A stretch of 14,663 nucleotides of DNA from Conidiobolus incongruus B7586 (taxonomy: Eukaryota; Entomophthoromycota; Entomophthoromycetes; Entomophthorales; Conidiobolaceae), in the NCBI GenBank assembly GCA_000697335.1, contig JNEM01008787.1:1-14663 (forward strand), given 5' to 3'. Both the position numbers and the translations under genes were made by a program. The notes under the pieces were generated by a model. The model was not told where the DNA came from and did no database searches. It saw only the letters and a program-made list of their open reading frames with translations. Shown in pieces: positions 1 to 9,560 of the stretch; within the stretch, counting starts at the first letter, position 1; the number at the start of each line of letters is the position of its first letter.

Positions 1-1980
1 TTAAGATTAAAATTTAATATATATTATATACTTATATGAATAATATTAAATAACTTAAAAATATTTTAACTAGAATAAAAAGATATTTTTTAATATACTT
101 TTTTACTATATTAATAATTCAAATGATATTAGTTAAAAATAATTATTTAGATTTTAATAAATTTTAAATAATTTCTGTTTTAGCTTTATAATAATATACT
201 TAGTAATCAATAGTGAACTTAAATAAAACATCTGTTTTAAAAGCTATTTGTAAATTTAAAATGATTTTATAAGGTTTAAATTTGATTGGTATTAAAATAA
301 AAAGCTTTTGATAATTGATATTTAATTTAATTAAAGTTAAATTAAAAAATAAATTTTTAAAACTTAATCTTTTTATAAAAAATTATTCAATTATATATAT
401 AATTTAAAACTATATATTTTCCTATTTATTTTAAATATTATTTTTTGAAAATTAATAATATGTTTGAAAAATCAGAAATTAATAAATTCCCTTTATTTCT
501 TTGATTTTGAGGTAATACTAAAAATTTTTAAATTTAATTTAATTAAAAATAACTAACATATATAAAAATCAACATTTTAATTTTAAGTATTGATATTTTA
601 ACTTGTATATTTATAAGGTATATATTGAAATTAAAGAAATCAAAGCACTATTAAACTTATATAATAATTATCAAAAGTTTTAAAAAAAATTAATATTTTT
701 GCCAACCACTTATATAAAATAATAAAATATAAATATTTAATTCACTATAATTATTCAAAATATTAAAATATAATTTTTTTATCATATTAATACAAATTAA
801 CAAATTTTTTTGATTAAATATCATATTATATATCAAATCATCATTTAGTAGTATGTGATATTTTGTACTACATCCAAAATTTTACTTAATTGAATCACTA
901 GTTTGAATATTTAAATATTTTAATATAACAAAATTTATAAATTTATTGCATCTTGATATAAGATTTAAACATTGAAAACAGAGGTATTAGAAAAAGCCAA
1001 TTAAAGTATAGAAATATATGTCAACTTTTAAACAAATACTACTAATGTCAATTGATATAATATTTTCATAAATGATATTACGGAATGCTTTAATTTTTTA
1101 AATACTCGATACAAAAGCTCTCACTTTAATCAAGCAAAAAATTTATAATTATATAATTTTATTCAGTAATTATTAAATAAATTTTTCAATCAAGTTTAGT
1201 CAAAATAGATTGTAGATAAAAATTTATTCATTATTTATATATAAAATAAATATGGTATTTTTCAAATAAAAACATGAGTATATATTTTAAAATAAAAAGG
1301 TTATTTTATCTAGCAAACACTGGTATAGTTAAAATATTATAATATTACTTTTATTTGATCGTTATAAACTTGTTTATTCAACCAATATTTTTTCATAAAC
1401 TTTTGACCTCATCAGACTAGACAGCATTTACCAAAAGTTTAAAACAAGATATAAAGAGTATAATATATAATTTAAATGATAAAGCATAATTTATATTCAA
1501 TACATTAAATTAAGATGCCACTTTTTAATTATAGAGTTAAATAATCAGATTTTTAGACCCTGAAAATGTGATTTTAGTTGATAAGGTAGCATGATTGAAA
1601 TTGATTTTAAAAATATGAGACCACGAAAACTTCAACAAGTAATATCTTTCAATATAAAGTTTCTTAAGATAACTTTTAACAAAGACCAAAGAAAATATGT
1701 TACTTAAAAGAGTTCATTTATTTTACTCTTAAAAATTGTAATAGTTAAAATATTCAATATTTTGACTTATTATGACTTGTAAAATGAATGCGGAACAATT
1801 TCAAGATAAAATAGATTGATTAAAGAAAGAACCAATAATATCATTTGGTTATAAATCATTAAAGGGATAAACAAGATTAGATTATACATATATGGAAAAT
1901 CTATAAAATCGGAAGTGGTCATACAGATTTTTAATTAGATACCCTAAAGAATCAAGTAAACCCCATAAAATCCAATTTGA
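1..1980. other. AT-rich spacer, no gene seen
   Basis: This stretch is made almost wholly of A and T, with stops frequent in all six frames, and I recognise no gene or RNA in it. From about 1380 onward the base composition is slightly less extreme. Two short open stretches lie there (an ATG-led one of 38 codons at 1591-1707, and 1784-2011, which has three internal stops). Neither resembles a known family, and both are within what chance gives. The last part should carry the upstream control region of copy 1, but no specific site other than the TATA box could be picked out. Confidence 0.6.
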
Positions 1981-1988
1981 TATAAATA
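1981..1988 (+). promoter_or_regulatory. TATA box of nucleotidase copy 1
   Basis: The sequence TATAAATA begins 65 bases before the ATG at 2046. The same octamer, with the same preceding bases (TTTGA in copy 1, TTTTGA in copy 3), begins 67 bases before the ATG of copy 3. A matching motif stands 75 bases before the lost start of copy 2. In DNA this rich in A and T a single TATA means little; the shared spacing and neighbouring bases are the support. Confidence 0.55.
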
Positions 1989-2045
1989 GAGTTCCAAGTC
2001 CAATAAAATAAAACTAATTAAGGGTTATTGCAAATTTGGACTTAT

Positions 2046-3974
2046 ATGAATTTACTCTTTGCTGGCCTTGTATTCAATTTGGTCCAAGGTGGTTTTGTCC
2101 GCCGTCATACCACTGGTACTTATGATCTTTCTATTATTCATACTAATGACATCCATTCTCATTACGACCAAAGTAATAAATTTGGTACTGATTGTACCCC
2201 GGCTCAAATTGCTGCCAAGCAGTGCTATGGTGGTATTCCAAGGCTTAAAGCTGTGATTGATCAATTGAGAAGAGAGCATCCCAATTCTTTATTATTAGAC
2301 GCTGGTGATCAATTCCAAGGAACACTATTCTATAGTTACTACAAAGGAAACGTCACTGCTGAAATTATGAATTTGTTGAAGTACGATGCTATGGCACTTG
2401 GCAATCATGAGTTCGATGATGGTCCCGAAAATATAGCTAGAGTTGCTGACAAATTCAACTTCCCCATCATTTCAGCCAACATTGATGCTAACAAAAACCC
2501 CAAATTAGGACCTATTTTGAAGCCTTACACTATTATTGAAAAATATAACCTTGGTATCATTGGTTATATCACTCCTACTTTAGCATCTATCTCTAACTCT
2601 GGTCCCACTCTCAAGATTGTTGATCCTATTGCCCCTGTCCAAAAGGCTATTGATGAACTTCGTGCTAAAGGAATCAAGCGTATTATTGCTGTTTCTCACA
2701 ATGGTTACCATGAAGATGTTAGATTGGCTCAAAATACTAGAGGGTTAAGCTTGATTGTTGGAGGTCACAGTCATACTTATCTTGCTCCTGCTTCCAATCA
2801 AAATGATACTTCTCGTCCCGTTTCTGGTGGTTTGTATCCTACTGAGGTCAAAAACTTGGAAAATGAAAATACCTATGTTGTTCAAGCTTACTGCTGGGGT
2901 CGTTTCCTTGGTCATGTTGACATCAACTTCAAAAAGAATGGATATTTGAAAAGCATTGTAGGATCACCTATTGAACTTGGAGATGATATTCAACCTGATG
3001 CTGATACAATTGAATTAGTCAAAAAATGGAGAAAACCTTTTGATGACATAGCTCAAGAAGTCATCGGAACTGCCACCGGAGACTTTGATCAATCTAACTG
3101 CTCTAGGAAAGAATGCGCTATGGGTAATCTTATTGCCGATATTATGTTGGACAGTCGGAAAGCTGCTGATGTCGATTTCGCTATTATGAACTCTGGTGGT
3201 ATTCGTGCCGGACTTGGTGCAGGTGATGTTCAGGTTCAGGATATTTTGGTTGCTTTTCCATTTGGTAATGCACTAGTTGAAATCAACTTATCTGGTTCTC
3301 AAGTCTGGGAGCTTCTAGAAGGTGTTGTATCTGTTGAAAACCAGTTAAACCACAGGCCTGTGACTGCTTTCATTCAAGTTTCTGGATTGAGATTTAAATA
3401 TGATCCCACAGAACCTCAAGGACAACGTTTAATTTCAGTTGAGATTAAAGACTCTAAGTCTCAAAATTACTCTCCTATCGATCTCCAAAAAACTTATAAG
3501 ATGGTTACTATCGATTTTATTGCCCAAGGTGGCGATAATATTTATGTCTCTCCAACAGATGACTTTGTCTTTTTGAATCAATTAGACACTACATTGATTT
3601 CATATATCAAGAAAGCTAGAACTATTACTCCTGTCATTGAAGGTCGTATACAAATTGCTGATAAGGAATCTCTTTCAGCAGCTTCAGTCACTACTATTAA
3701 CCCCAATTCTGTTGGTTTTAGTACCAGAACTGCTTCTGCAGAAGAGTACTCTGCTAAGCCTACATTGATTCCTAGTTATCCAACTAAGGCCACTGCCATT
3801 CAAAATAATTCCAATGTAACACCCTCTACCGCTGATACCAATGATCACCCTCAAATCACCCAAGTTACTATGTCTAAAAGCCATTTCCACATATTTATTC
3901 AGCATTTAATGCGTAAAATTTTAAATCAAGGCAAAAAATTTAAACTTCGAGTTTATTACTTGAACAAAAATTAA
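2046..3974 (+). CDS. Secreted 5'-nucleotidase (CD73/UshA family), copy 1, complete
   Basis: Predicted to hydrolyse extracellular nucleoside 5'-monophosphates such as AMP to nucleoside and phosphate, for purine and phosphate salvage. The ATG at 2046 is chosen because copy 3 starts at the matching ATG; the frame is open upstream only to a TTG at 2028. The protein has 642 residues. Residues 1-15 are a short hydrophobic signal peptide, followed by a dibasic RR (19-20) that could be a processing site. The metallophosphatase domain spans about 27-300: TNDIH (metal ligands D35, H37), D85 in LDAGD, NHEFD (N120, H121, D124), H218 in SHNG, and GGHSH (H241, H243). The C-terminal domain spans about 335-540: C352 and C357 with CD73-like spacing, GNLIAD at 360-365, NSGGIR at 382-387, PFG at 405-407 and GGDNIY at 495-500. 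Residues 545-610 form a Ser/Thr/Asn-rich stalk with N-glycosylation sites (N587, N590). The last 32 residues are basic and do not look like a GPI signal, which is odd after such a stalk. Family assignment is firm; substrate range is inferred. Confidence 0.95.
   Translation: MNLLFAGLVFNLVQGGFVRRHTTGTYDLSIIHTNDIHSHYDQSNKFGTDCTPAQIAAKQCYGGIPRLKAVIDQLRREHPNSLLLDAGDQFQGTLFYSYYKGNVTAEIMNLLKYDAMALGNHEFDDGPENIARVADKFNFPIISANIDANKNPKLGPILKPYTIIEKYNLGIIGYITPTLASISNSGPTLKIVDPIAPVQKAIDELRAKGIKRIIAVSHNGYHEDVRLAQNTRGLSLIVGGHSHTYLAPASNQNDTSRPVSGGLYPTEVKNLENENTYVVQAYCWGRFLGHVDINFKKNGYLKSIVGSPIELGDDIQPDADTIELVKKWRKPFDDIAQEVIGTATGDFDQSNCSRKECAMGNLIADIMLDSRKAADVDFAIMNSGGIRAGLGAGDVQVQDILVAFPFGNALVEINLSGSQVWELLEGVVSVENQLNHRPVTAFIQVSGLRFKYDPTEPQGQRLISVEIKDSKSQNYSPIDLQKTYKMVTIDFIAQGGDNIYVSPTDDFVFLNQLDTTLISYIKKARTITPVIEGRIQIADKESLSAASVTTINPNSVGFSTRTASAEEYSAKPTLIPSYPTKATAIQNNSNVTPSTADTNDHPQITQVTMSKSHFHIFIQHLMRKILNQGKKFKLRVYYLNKN
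2412..2710 (+). repeat. Homogenised core shared by all three copies (copy 1 member)
   Basis: These 299 bases differ from copy 2 (8299-8597) and from copy 3 (14296-14594) at a single position (2606, C against T), apart from one further change private to copy 3. Third codon positions are conserved too, although the flanking coding DNA differs at many sites. The block covers residues 123-222, in the middle of the metallophosphatase domain. Confidence 0.9.
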
Positions 3975-4165
3975 ATCTCAGGATCAAACAATTATACAAT
4001 CTTTCCCAGAATTTCCACTAGTTCTGAGGATTATTATCAGTATTTAATCAAGGCTTTGATAAACTATCATTTGCAGCTCAGATGCTCATATATTCTTCTA
4101 TGATTGTATTTAGTCTCAAACAACATAATTTTAATTATGTTTTTGTTGCCCTTAGTCAAATATAA
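3913..4165 (+). other. Possible 3' intron and alternative last exon of copy 1
   Basis: Unspliced, copy 1 ends in a basic tail. A GTAAAA donor at 3913 lies inside that tail. Two acceptors follow: TTTCCCAG ending at 4009 and TATCAG ending at 4040. Joining to the first gives a short ending with FPLVLRIIISI and a stop at 4045-4047. Joining to the second gives about 40 more residues, including the hydrophobic segment LSFAAQMLIYSSMIVFSL, and a stop at 4163-4165. Either would give the protein a more hydrophobic end, as expected of a membrane-anchored nucleotidase with a Ser/Thr stalk. The stretch is also less AT-rich than the spacer after it. No introns are seen elsewhere in the family here, so this is a tentative alternative to the plain TAA at 3972. 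Confidence 0.25.
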
Positions 4166-5064
4166 ACAATTTTGACTATGTTTCTGCCTTTGAAACACAA
4201 TATTAAATTTGAATCTTATTAAATAATCTTATATATTGTGATGAAGCTAGAAAGGCTAAAACTATATAAACTTCAAGTAGATTCAAGTTTTACTATGTTT
4301 TTTATATTAAATATTTTTTAATTAAGGAGAAAACAATATTCAATGTTAAAAAAAATATTATATAAATGTCATTTTAAAATATTGAAACCAAAACCTTTAT
4401 TAATAAGCTTAATATCTCAAACAAAGTTAGAATATAGAATTATTTTTGATATTTAATCAAAACTTAATTTCAAATATAATTACTTATTAGCTTTATTAAA
4501 ATCATTTTAAATTAAATAGTCTTTAATATTATCATCATATTTAAAGGCAAATTATGTAATTACTAATCTAAGATACTTTAATTTTAAAAACTAAAATATA
4601 ACTTATTCTTATTAGTTAATATGTCAAAAATAATAATTCAAGAAAATAACTTAAAATAATTCATTAATAATATATAAAATTTTAATAATATAAGAAATAA
4701 ATAATTATGAAAAAAAAATTTAATTATAAAAACTAAGTAAATAAATATTTTTTCAAATTTTAAAAATAAAAAGGGAAAATTAATTAAGAAAATAAATTAA
4801 ATATTTTATTAATAACTTATTATAACTCAAAGGAATAATGTATCTTAAATAAAATCCTAAAAACCAAATATATTAAAATCTATTATTTGCTATATATAAA
4901 CTGAATTATATTAATAATTTTTTATAATATTATAAATGTAATAATGAATAATATATTAATAGATTAAAATATGAATATTAATTTAAAAAAAAAGAAATTG
5001 AAATTTAAATAGATAAATATAGTGAATTAATTTAAAATAAATATGAATTTTAAATAATATATTG

Positions 5065-5088
5065 AAAAAGGTATTTATTAACCTTTTT
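5065..5088. repeat. Short inverted repeat, 8-bp stem
   Basis: AAAAAGGT at 5065-5072 is complementary to ACCTTTTT at 5081-5088, with an 8-base loop. It contains two G:C pairs per arm in otherwise AT-only surroundings. No role is evident and no gene adjoins it; it could be chance. Confidence 0.3.
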
Positions 5089-6703
5089 ATATAGTTTATA
5101 AATTAATATAACTAATTAAATAATAATATATATAAGTTATCTTATTATCCTTATATTTTTGAAAATTTAATAAATTTTATAATTTTCATTATTTTAATAA
5201 CTTTAAATATTATAATAAATCAACTAAATGGAACATAAATAAAAAAGAACTTTAATTATTAAACTTAATATATTAATTTTAAAATTATTTATTAAATATT
5301 TAAAATTTTTAGAATAATTTATATATTTTTTCTACTTATAACTTATTATTATATAAATAATATTAGCAGGAAATTTAATTCATAAATAATTATTAAATAA
5401 TCAAAAACTTTATTATCAAGGTATATAAAAAAATAATTAAAATAATTAAAAAATAACATCATACTATTTTACTTTTAAATCTAATGCTCACATGATGGTA
5501 ATAATAGCCAATAAACATATTGAAAATAAAGATAAATAGGTAATAATAGGATAGTGACATTATAAATTCACTCAGATTAACAAGTAAAAAAATGATCCTC
5601 AAATAAAATAATTATTTATGATATATATTACATAGACAAAGCATGTAACGATTACAGGCACTTTCATATATAACTTAGGATAACTAAGACTTTCAAATGT
5701 CCATAATACTGTATAAAAATAAGTTAAAATACCAATAAAATAAAAAATGCATATTTGTAATTATAGTTAATCAAGCCAGTCTTCCAAGATTGATATTGGG
5801 GTTTACGGCTTTGAGGTGTTAATGCTATATAAAATACTTGGACAAGAGCGATCAAATTAAGTTTGGATAAGTTTAATTATAAGAGATTAATTAGAAAATT
5901 TTTAATTGCTTTGAATAAAAATAAAGTACTCAATAGAATTTCAATTTTAATTTATACCTGGTTTGATAGCTTACTTGTGTTGATTTTAGTTAATATTTAA
6001 ATATATTTAATACCTTTGAAGTATTTGAATCAATGTATATAACCCAATATTTGATTTATTAATGGAAAAAATTTATAACAAATCATAATAAAATTCACAA
6101 TATTTGTATTTTTTTTCAATGTGATATTATTAAAATACTATAATATATTTATACTAACCATAATTGTTAACATTAAATATTTCGTTGCTTTAATAAACTT
6201 TATCTTTTTATTCTTAAGTCTATCAAAATAATAACGCATAAATTGAATAATTATTCGTTTAGTATAACAAAATATAGCTTAATATATATTATTTATTATA
6301 CTCACATTATATCCAATTTTATCTAAACTTCAATTATATTTTAAACTATTTGTAATTTGAATAAAAATATCCATCATTATTACATAATAATGAATAATAT
6401 TTATTTAGGGATTAAGTTTATTTAAACTAAATAGAACAATAGGCAATTTGATTTTAAAATTTATCAATTTATTAAATTGATATCTAAAAATGAAAAAAAA
6501 ATTTAAAATTTAAAAATTTATAATTGTAAAGTATTAATTTTAAAATTAATAAAATTAAATTAATAAAGTATTAAAAAGCATTAAATACTATGATTATATT
6601 AAACAATAAGAATTGTATTAAATCTTTATGTCAAAATACTATAAAAAGCTTGAAATATACTAAACCTGTTTATTATTTTTAATTCTTTATATGGTTTTAA
6701 ATA

Positions 6704-6723
6704 ATATATATATATATATATAT
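6704..6723. repeat. AT dinucleotide microsatellite
   Basis: Ten perfect AT units in a row. This is the longest perfect dinucleotide run I found in the spacers. It may vary in length between strains but has no evident function. Confidence 0.75.
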
Positions 6724-6944
6724 CAAATAAAATAATAAATAGAGTTAAGATTTAATTAATTATTTATACTCATAATTCAAATTAATTTTGTTATTTATTA
6801 ATTATGCATATATTAAAAAACTTAAAATATGAACTATATATTAAATTTATAATGATAATAATAATTATTTTTTGATAATATTATAGTTACTTAACCAATA
6901 AATTGATAAAACTAATTCAAAATGGATTTAAACATATATTGAAA

Positions 6945-6978
6945 GAACTGATACTAAAAAAAATAATATAATCAGTTC
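6945..6978. repeat. Short inverted repeat, 8-bp stem
   Basis: GAACTGAT at 6945-6952 pairs with ATCAGTTC at 6971-6978 across an 18-base A-rich loop. Three G:C pairs make it stand out from the surrounding AT-only DNA. It lacks target-site duplications or an element body that would mark it as a transposon end. Confidence 0.35.
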
Positions 6979-7876
6979 ATTTTATTTTATTAAATCCTGA
7001 GTTTTTCTTTATTATTAGAATTTTTGTTATTATGAAATAATTTATAAATAGTTTTATATGGCTATACACAAAAATATATTAAATATTTAAGATAGTTTCT
7101 TTAGTATTATAATTTGACATTTGAATATTATAATATATAAAATGAATGAAATTTCAAAGAAACTTCCAAAGATAAAGTATATATATTTTGTTATTTGCTT
7201 GAATATTAGCAAATATTAAAGTTTCAATTCAAATAATATCTGATAAAAAATATAAAGTCAAATTCAATAAAATGAATAAATAATTGGAATTTTTAGTTAA
7301 ATGAAAATATTAATATAATATTTTTAATATTTGAATCTATTTGCAATATTTTTCCAAATATTTTGATAAATATATCCTTAAGAATAACAATATTATTATA
7401 TAATTATAAATTAACCAAAATAAAGCTATATTAAAATAATATTATAAACTTATTATGTATATATGATACCTCCATATAGCTGCTATTATATAATATATAA
7501 AAATATTTTATTTTTATAATATGTTTTCTTTTAAAAAAATTTATTAATTTTATATTCAAAATATTTTTATTATAAATTATTAATAACTAATAAAATTTAC
7601 AAAATTTAATTTTATTCCTAGTTTTTAATTTCTATTAATTTCTAAAATATTTGAATATAATTATAATATAATTAATAATATTTAAATTTTTTAAAATTTC
7701 TAAGATTATAAATTAAAATAAGGAATTTATTAATTTTTTAAGAAAAATTTTGTTAATTTGTGATATAATATATTAGAGATATAAACAATTTTAAATAAAT
7801 TTAGGTGTAAAAAATTGTAGTGTGAACATTTCATATATTGATCATTATTCAATGGGTCTTGACATATTAAATATCT

Positions 7877-7884
7877 TATATATA
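7877..7884 (+). promoter_or_regulatory. Relic TATA box of pseudogene copy 2
   Basis: TATATATA followed by CAAACTTATGC aligns with TATAAATACAAATTACTATGC ahead of copy 3, so the promoter was duplicated together with the gene. It lies 75 bases before the position of the lost start codon. The third A of the TATAAATA octamer has become T, which may still be a usable TATA box. Confidence 0.4.
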
Positions 7885-7951
7885 CAAACTTATGCTATCA
7901 TTGTTTTAACTGTATCATTCTTTATTCAAAGATATTAATCAAATTACTTCC

Positions 7952-9560
7952 ATAAATCAGTTGTTTACAGGCTTGCTGTTAACTCTAGCTCAAAAGGGTT
8001 TTGTTCACCATTATACCACTGATAACATACTAATGGCATCCATTCTCATTACAGCCAAAGTAATAAATTTGGTACTGATTGTACCCTGGCTCAAATTACT
8101 GCCTAACAATGTTATCGTGGTGTTCCAAGGCTTAAAGCTGTGATTGATCTATTGAGAAGAAAGCATCCCAATTCTTTATTATTAGACGCTGGTGATCAGT
8201 TCCAAGGAACTTTATTTTACAGTTACCGCAAGGGAAATATCACTGCTGAAATTATGAATTTGTTGAAGTACGATGCTATGGCTATTGGTAATCACGAATT
8301 CGATGATGGTCCCGAAAATATAGCTAGAGTTGCTGACAAATTCAACTTCCCCATCATTTCAGCCAACATTGATGCTAACAAAAACCCCAAATTAGGACCT
8401 ATTTTGAAGCCTTACACTATTATTGAAAAATATAACCTTGGTATCATTGGTTATATCACTCCTACTTTAGCATCTATCTCTAACTCTGGTCCTACTCTCA
8501 AGATTGTTGATCCTATTGCCCCTGTCCAAAAGGCTATTGATGAACTTCGTGCTAAAGGAATCAAGCGTATTATTGCTGTTTCTCACAATGGTTACCAAGA
8601 TGATGTTAGATTGGCTAAGAACACTAAAGGATTAAGTTTAATTGTTGGAGGTCATAGTCATACTTACCTTGCTCCTGCTTCCAATCAAAATGATACTTCT
8701 CGTCCCGCTTCTGGTGGTTTGTATCCTACTGAGGTCAAAAACTTGGAAAATGAAAATACCTATGTTGTTCAAGCTTACTGCTGGGGTCGTTTCCTTGGTC
8801 ATGTTGACATCAACTTCAAAGAAAGCGAATATTTACAAACTATTAAAGGTTCATCAATAGAAATGGGTGGTAATATTTAACCTCATGAAGCTAATGTGAA
8901 ATTAGTTCAAAAATGTGTAAAGATTTTTGATGATATGACCAAAGAAATTATTGGAACTACAACCCAGGAATTTGAACGACATACATATTCCAAAGGAAAA
9001 TGTGCTATTGGTAACTTTATAGCCGATATTATATTATAAAGTCGCATGGCCGTCAATGCTGATTTCGCCATGCTTAACGCTGATTATATGAGATATGGAC
9101 TTACTTCTGGCAAAATATTAAGGAAAGACATCTTAGTTGCACTTCCCTTCGGTAATACTTTAACTAAAGTCCAAATATCTGGATCCAAGGTTTGGGAAAC
9201 TTTTGAACGAGTTATATCTAGAGAAAATTAAGTAAGTTATAAAATCTTAACTACATTCATCCAAATTCCAGATGTGAGATTCAAATATGATCTAAAATAA
9301 ATCAAAGAATAGCCCATGACTTCCATTGATATTAAACCCTCTAAAAACAGGTGAATTCTCTCCTATAGATCTCAACAAGATATATAAGCTGACTACTTTA
9401 AATTTTGTCGCTAGCGGCGTCAATAATGTTATTGCCTCAGGATTCAAGTGTATTATTATCTTAGATCAATTGAACCATATTAATTCAACATATCAAAAAT
9501 GCCAAGACAATTTCTGTTTACGAAGGTCGAATTCAAACAGTTGCTAAGGGATTATTATAA
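7952..9560 (+). pseudogene. 5'-nucleotidase copy 2, pseudogene
   Basis: A full-length but dead homologue of copies 1 and 3. The ATG has become ATA at 7952 (signal peptide remnant INQLFTGLLLTLAQKGFV). A 19-base deletion near 8021-8026 shifts the frame and removes the TNDIH metal site. In the original frame six stops follow: 8104 (copy 1 residue K58), 8878 (Q316), 9037 (D369), 9229 (Q433), 9298 (E456) and 9310 (Q460). A one-base insertion near 9345 and another indel near 9500 shift the frame again. The end (EGRIQTVAKGLL, stop at 9558) lacks the Ser/Thr stalk. The substrate loop NSGGIR and the GGD motif are also lost. By contrast the frame is open from 8107 to 8877 and keeps LDAGDQFQG, NHEFDD, SHNG and GGHSH almost unchanged. 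That pristine island within a decayed gene points to gene conversion. Any protein made from the island would lack both the first metal ligands and the substrate-binding domain. Confidence 0.93.
8254..8666 (+). repeat. Conversion tract in pseudogene, matching copy 3
   Basis: 413 bases match 14251-14663 of copy 3 with one difference (8378). The match runs to the window edge, so the tract may be longer. The 5' parts of the same two copies differ by many substitutions and a 19-base deletion, so a uniform duplication age does not explain the tract. Confidence 0.88.

Larger units (their letters stand above)
4166..7876. other. AT-rich spacer between copies 1 and 2, no gene seen
   Basis: About 3.7 kb of extremely AT-rich DNA with no recognisable protein, RNA gene or transposon. 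A slightly less AT-rich patch lies around 5460-5860. Within it, 5771-5857 is open for 29 codons (residues such as DIGVYGFEVLMLYKILGQE) before a TAA; it matches nothing I know and may be chance or a very old relic. No clear homology to the spacer after copy 2 is visible by eye, although in such biased DNA that comparison needs an alignment program. Confidence 0.55.

Noticed and set aside
1591-2011. Possible decayed gene upstream of copy 1 (38-codon ATG frame at 1591-1707, and 1784-2011 with three stops)
   Set aside because: The two stretches are in different frames, match no family I know, and the second runs through the TATA box of copy 1. Their open lengths are within chance for this base composition.
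2052-2279. Minus-strand open frames over copy 1 and copy 3 (also 13963-14163)
   Set aside because: They lie opposite the conserved signal peptide and metal-site region and recur because the plus-strand gene is duplicated; they have no independent support.
5771-5857. 29-codon open stretch with protein-like composition
   Set aside because: Too short to separate from chance; flanked by stops in the same frame and not similar to anything recognised.
4166-7876. Transposon or miniature inverted-repeat element in the spacer
   Set aside because: The only inverted repeats found are 8-bp stems without target-site duplications or an element body; AT-rich DNA gives such hairpins by chance.
8104-9312. 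In-frame TAA and TAG in copy 2, three of six at positions that are Gln in copy 1, hinting at a ciliate-like code
   Set aside because: Copy 1 has no in-frame TAA or TAG in 642 codons despite many Gln residues, all coded by CAA or CAG. The other stops in copy 2 fall at Lys, Asp and Glu positions, and copy 2 also has frameshifts and a lost ATG. Ordinary pseudogene decay under the standard code fits better.
7952-9560. Repeat-induced point mutation (C to T at CpA) as the cause of copy 2 decay
   Set aside because: Some stops fit C-to-T change (Gln codons), but others need different changes, indels are prominent, and the nearly identical middle of copy 2 and the intact copies are not mutated.
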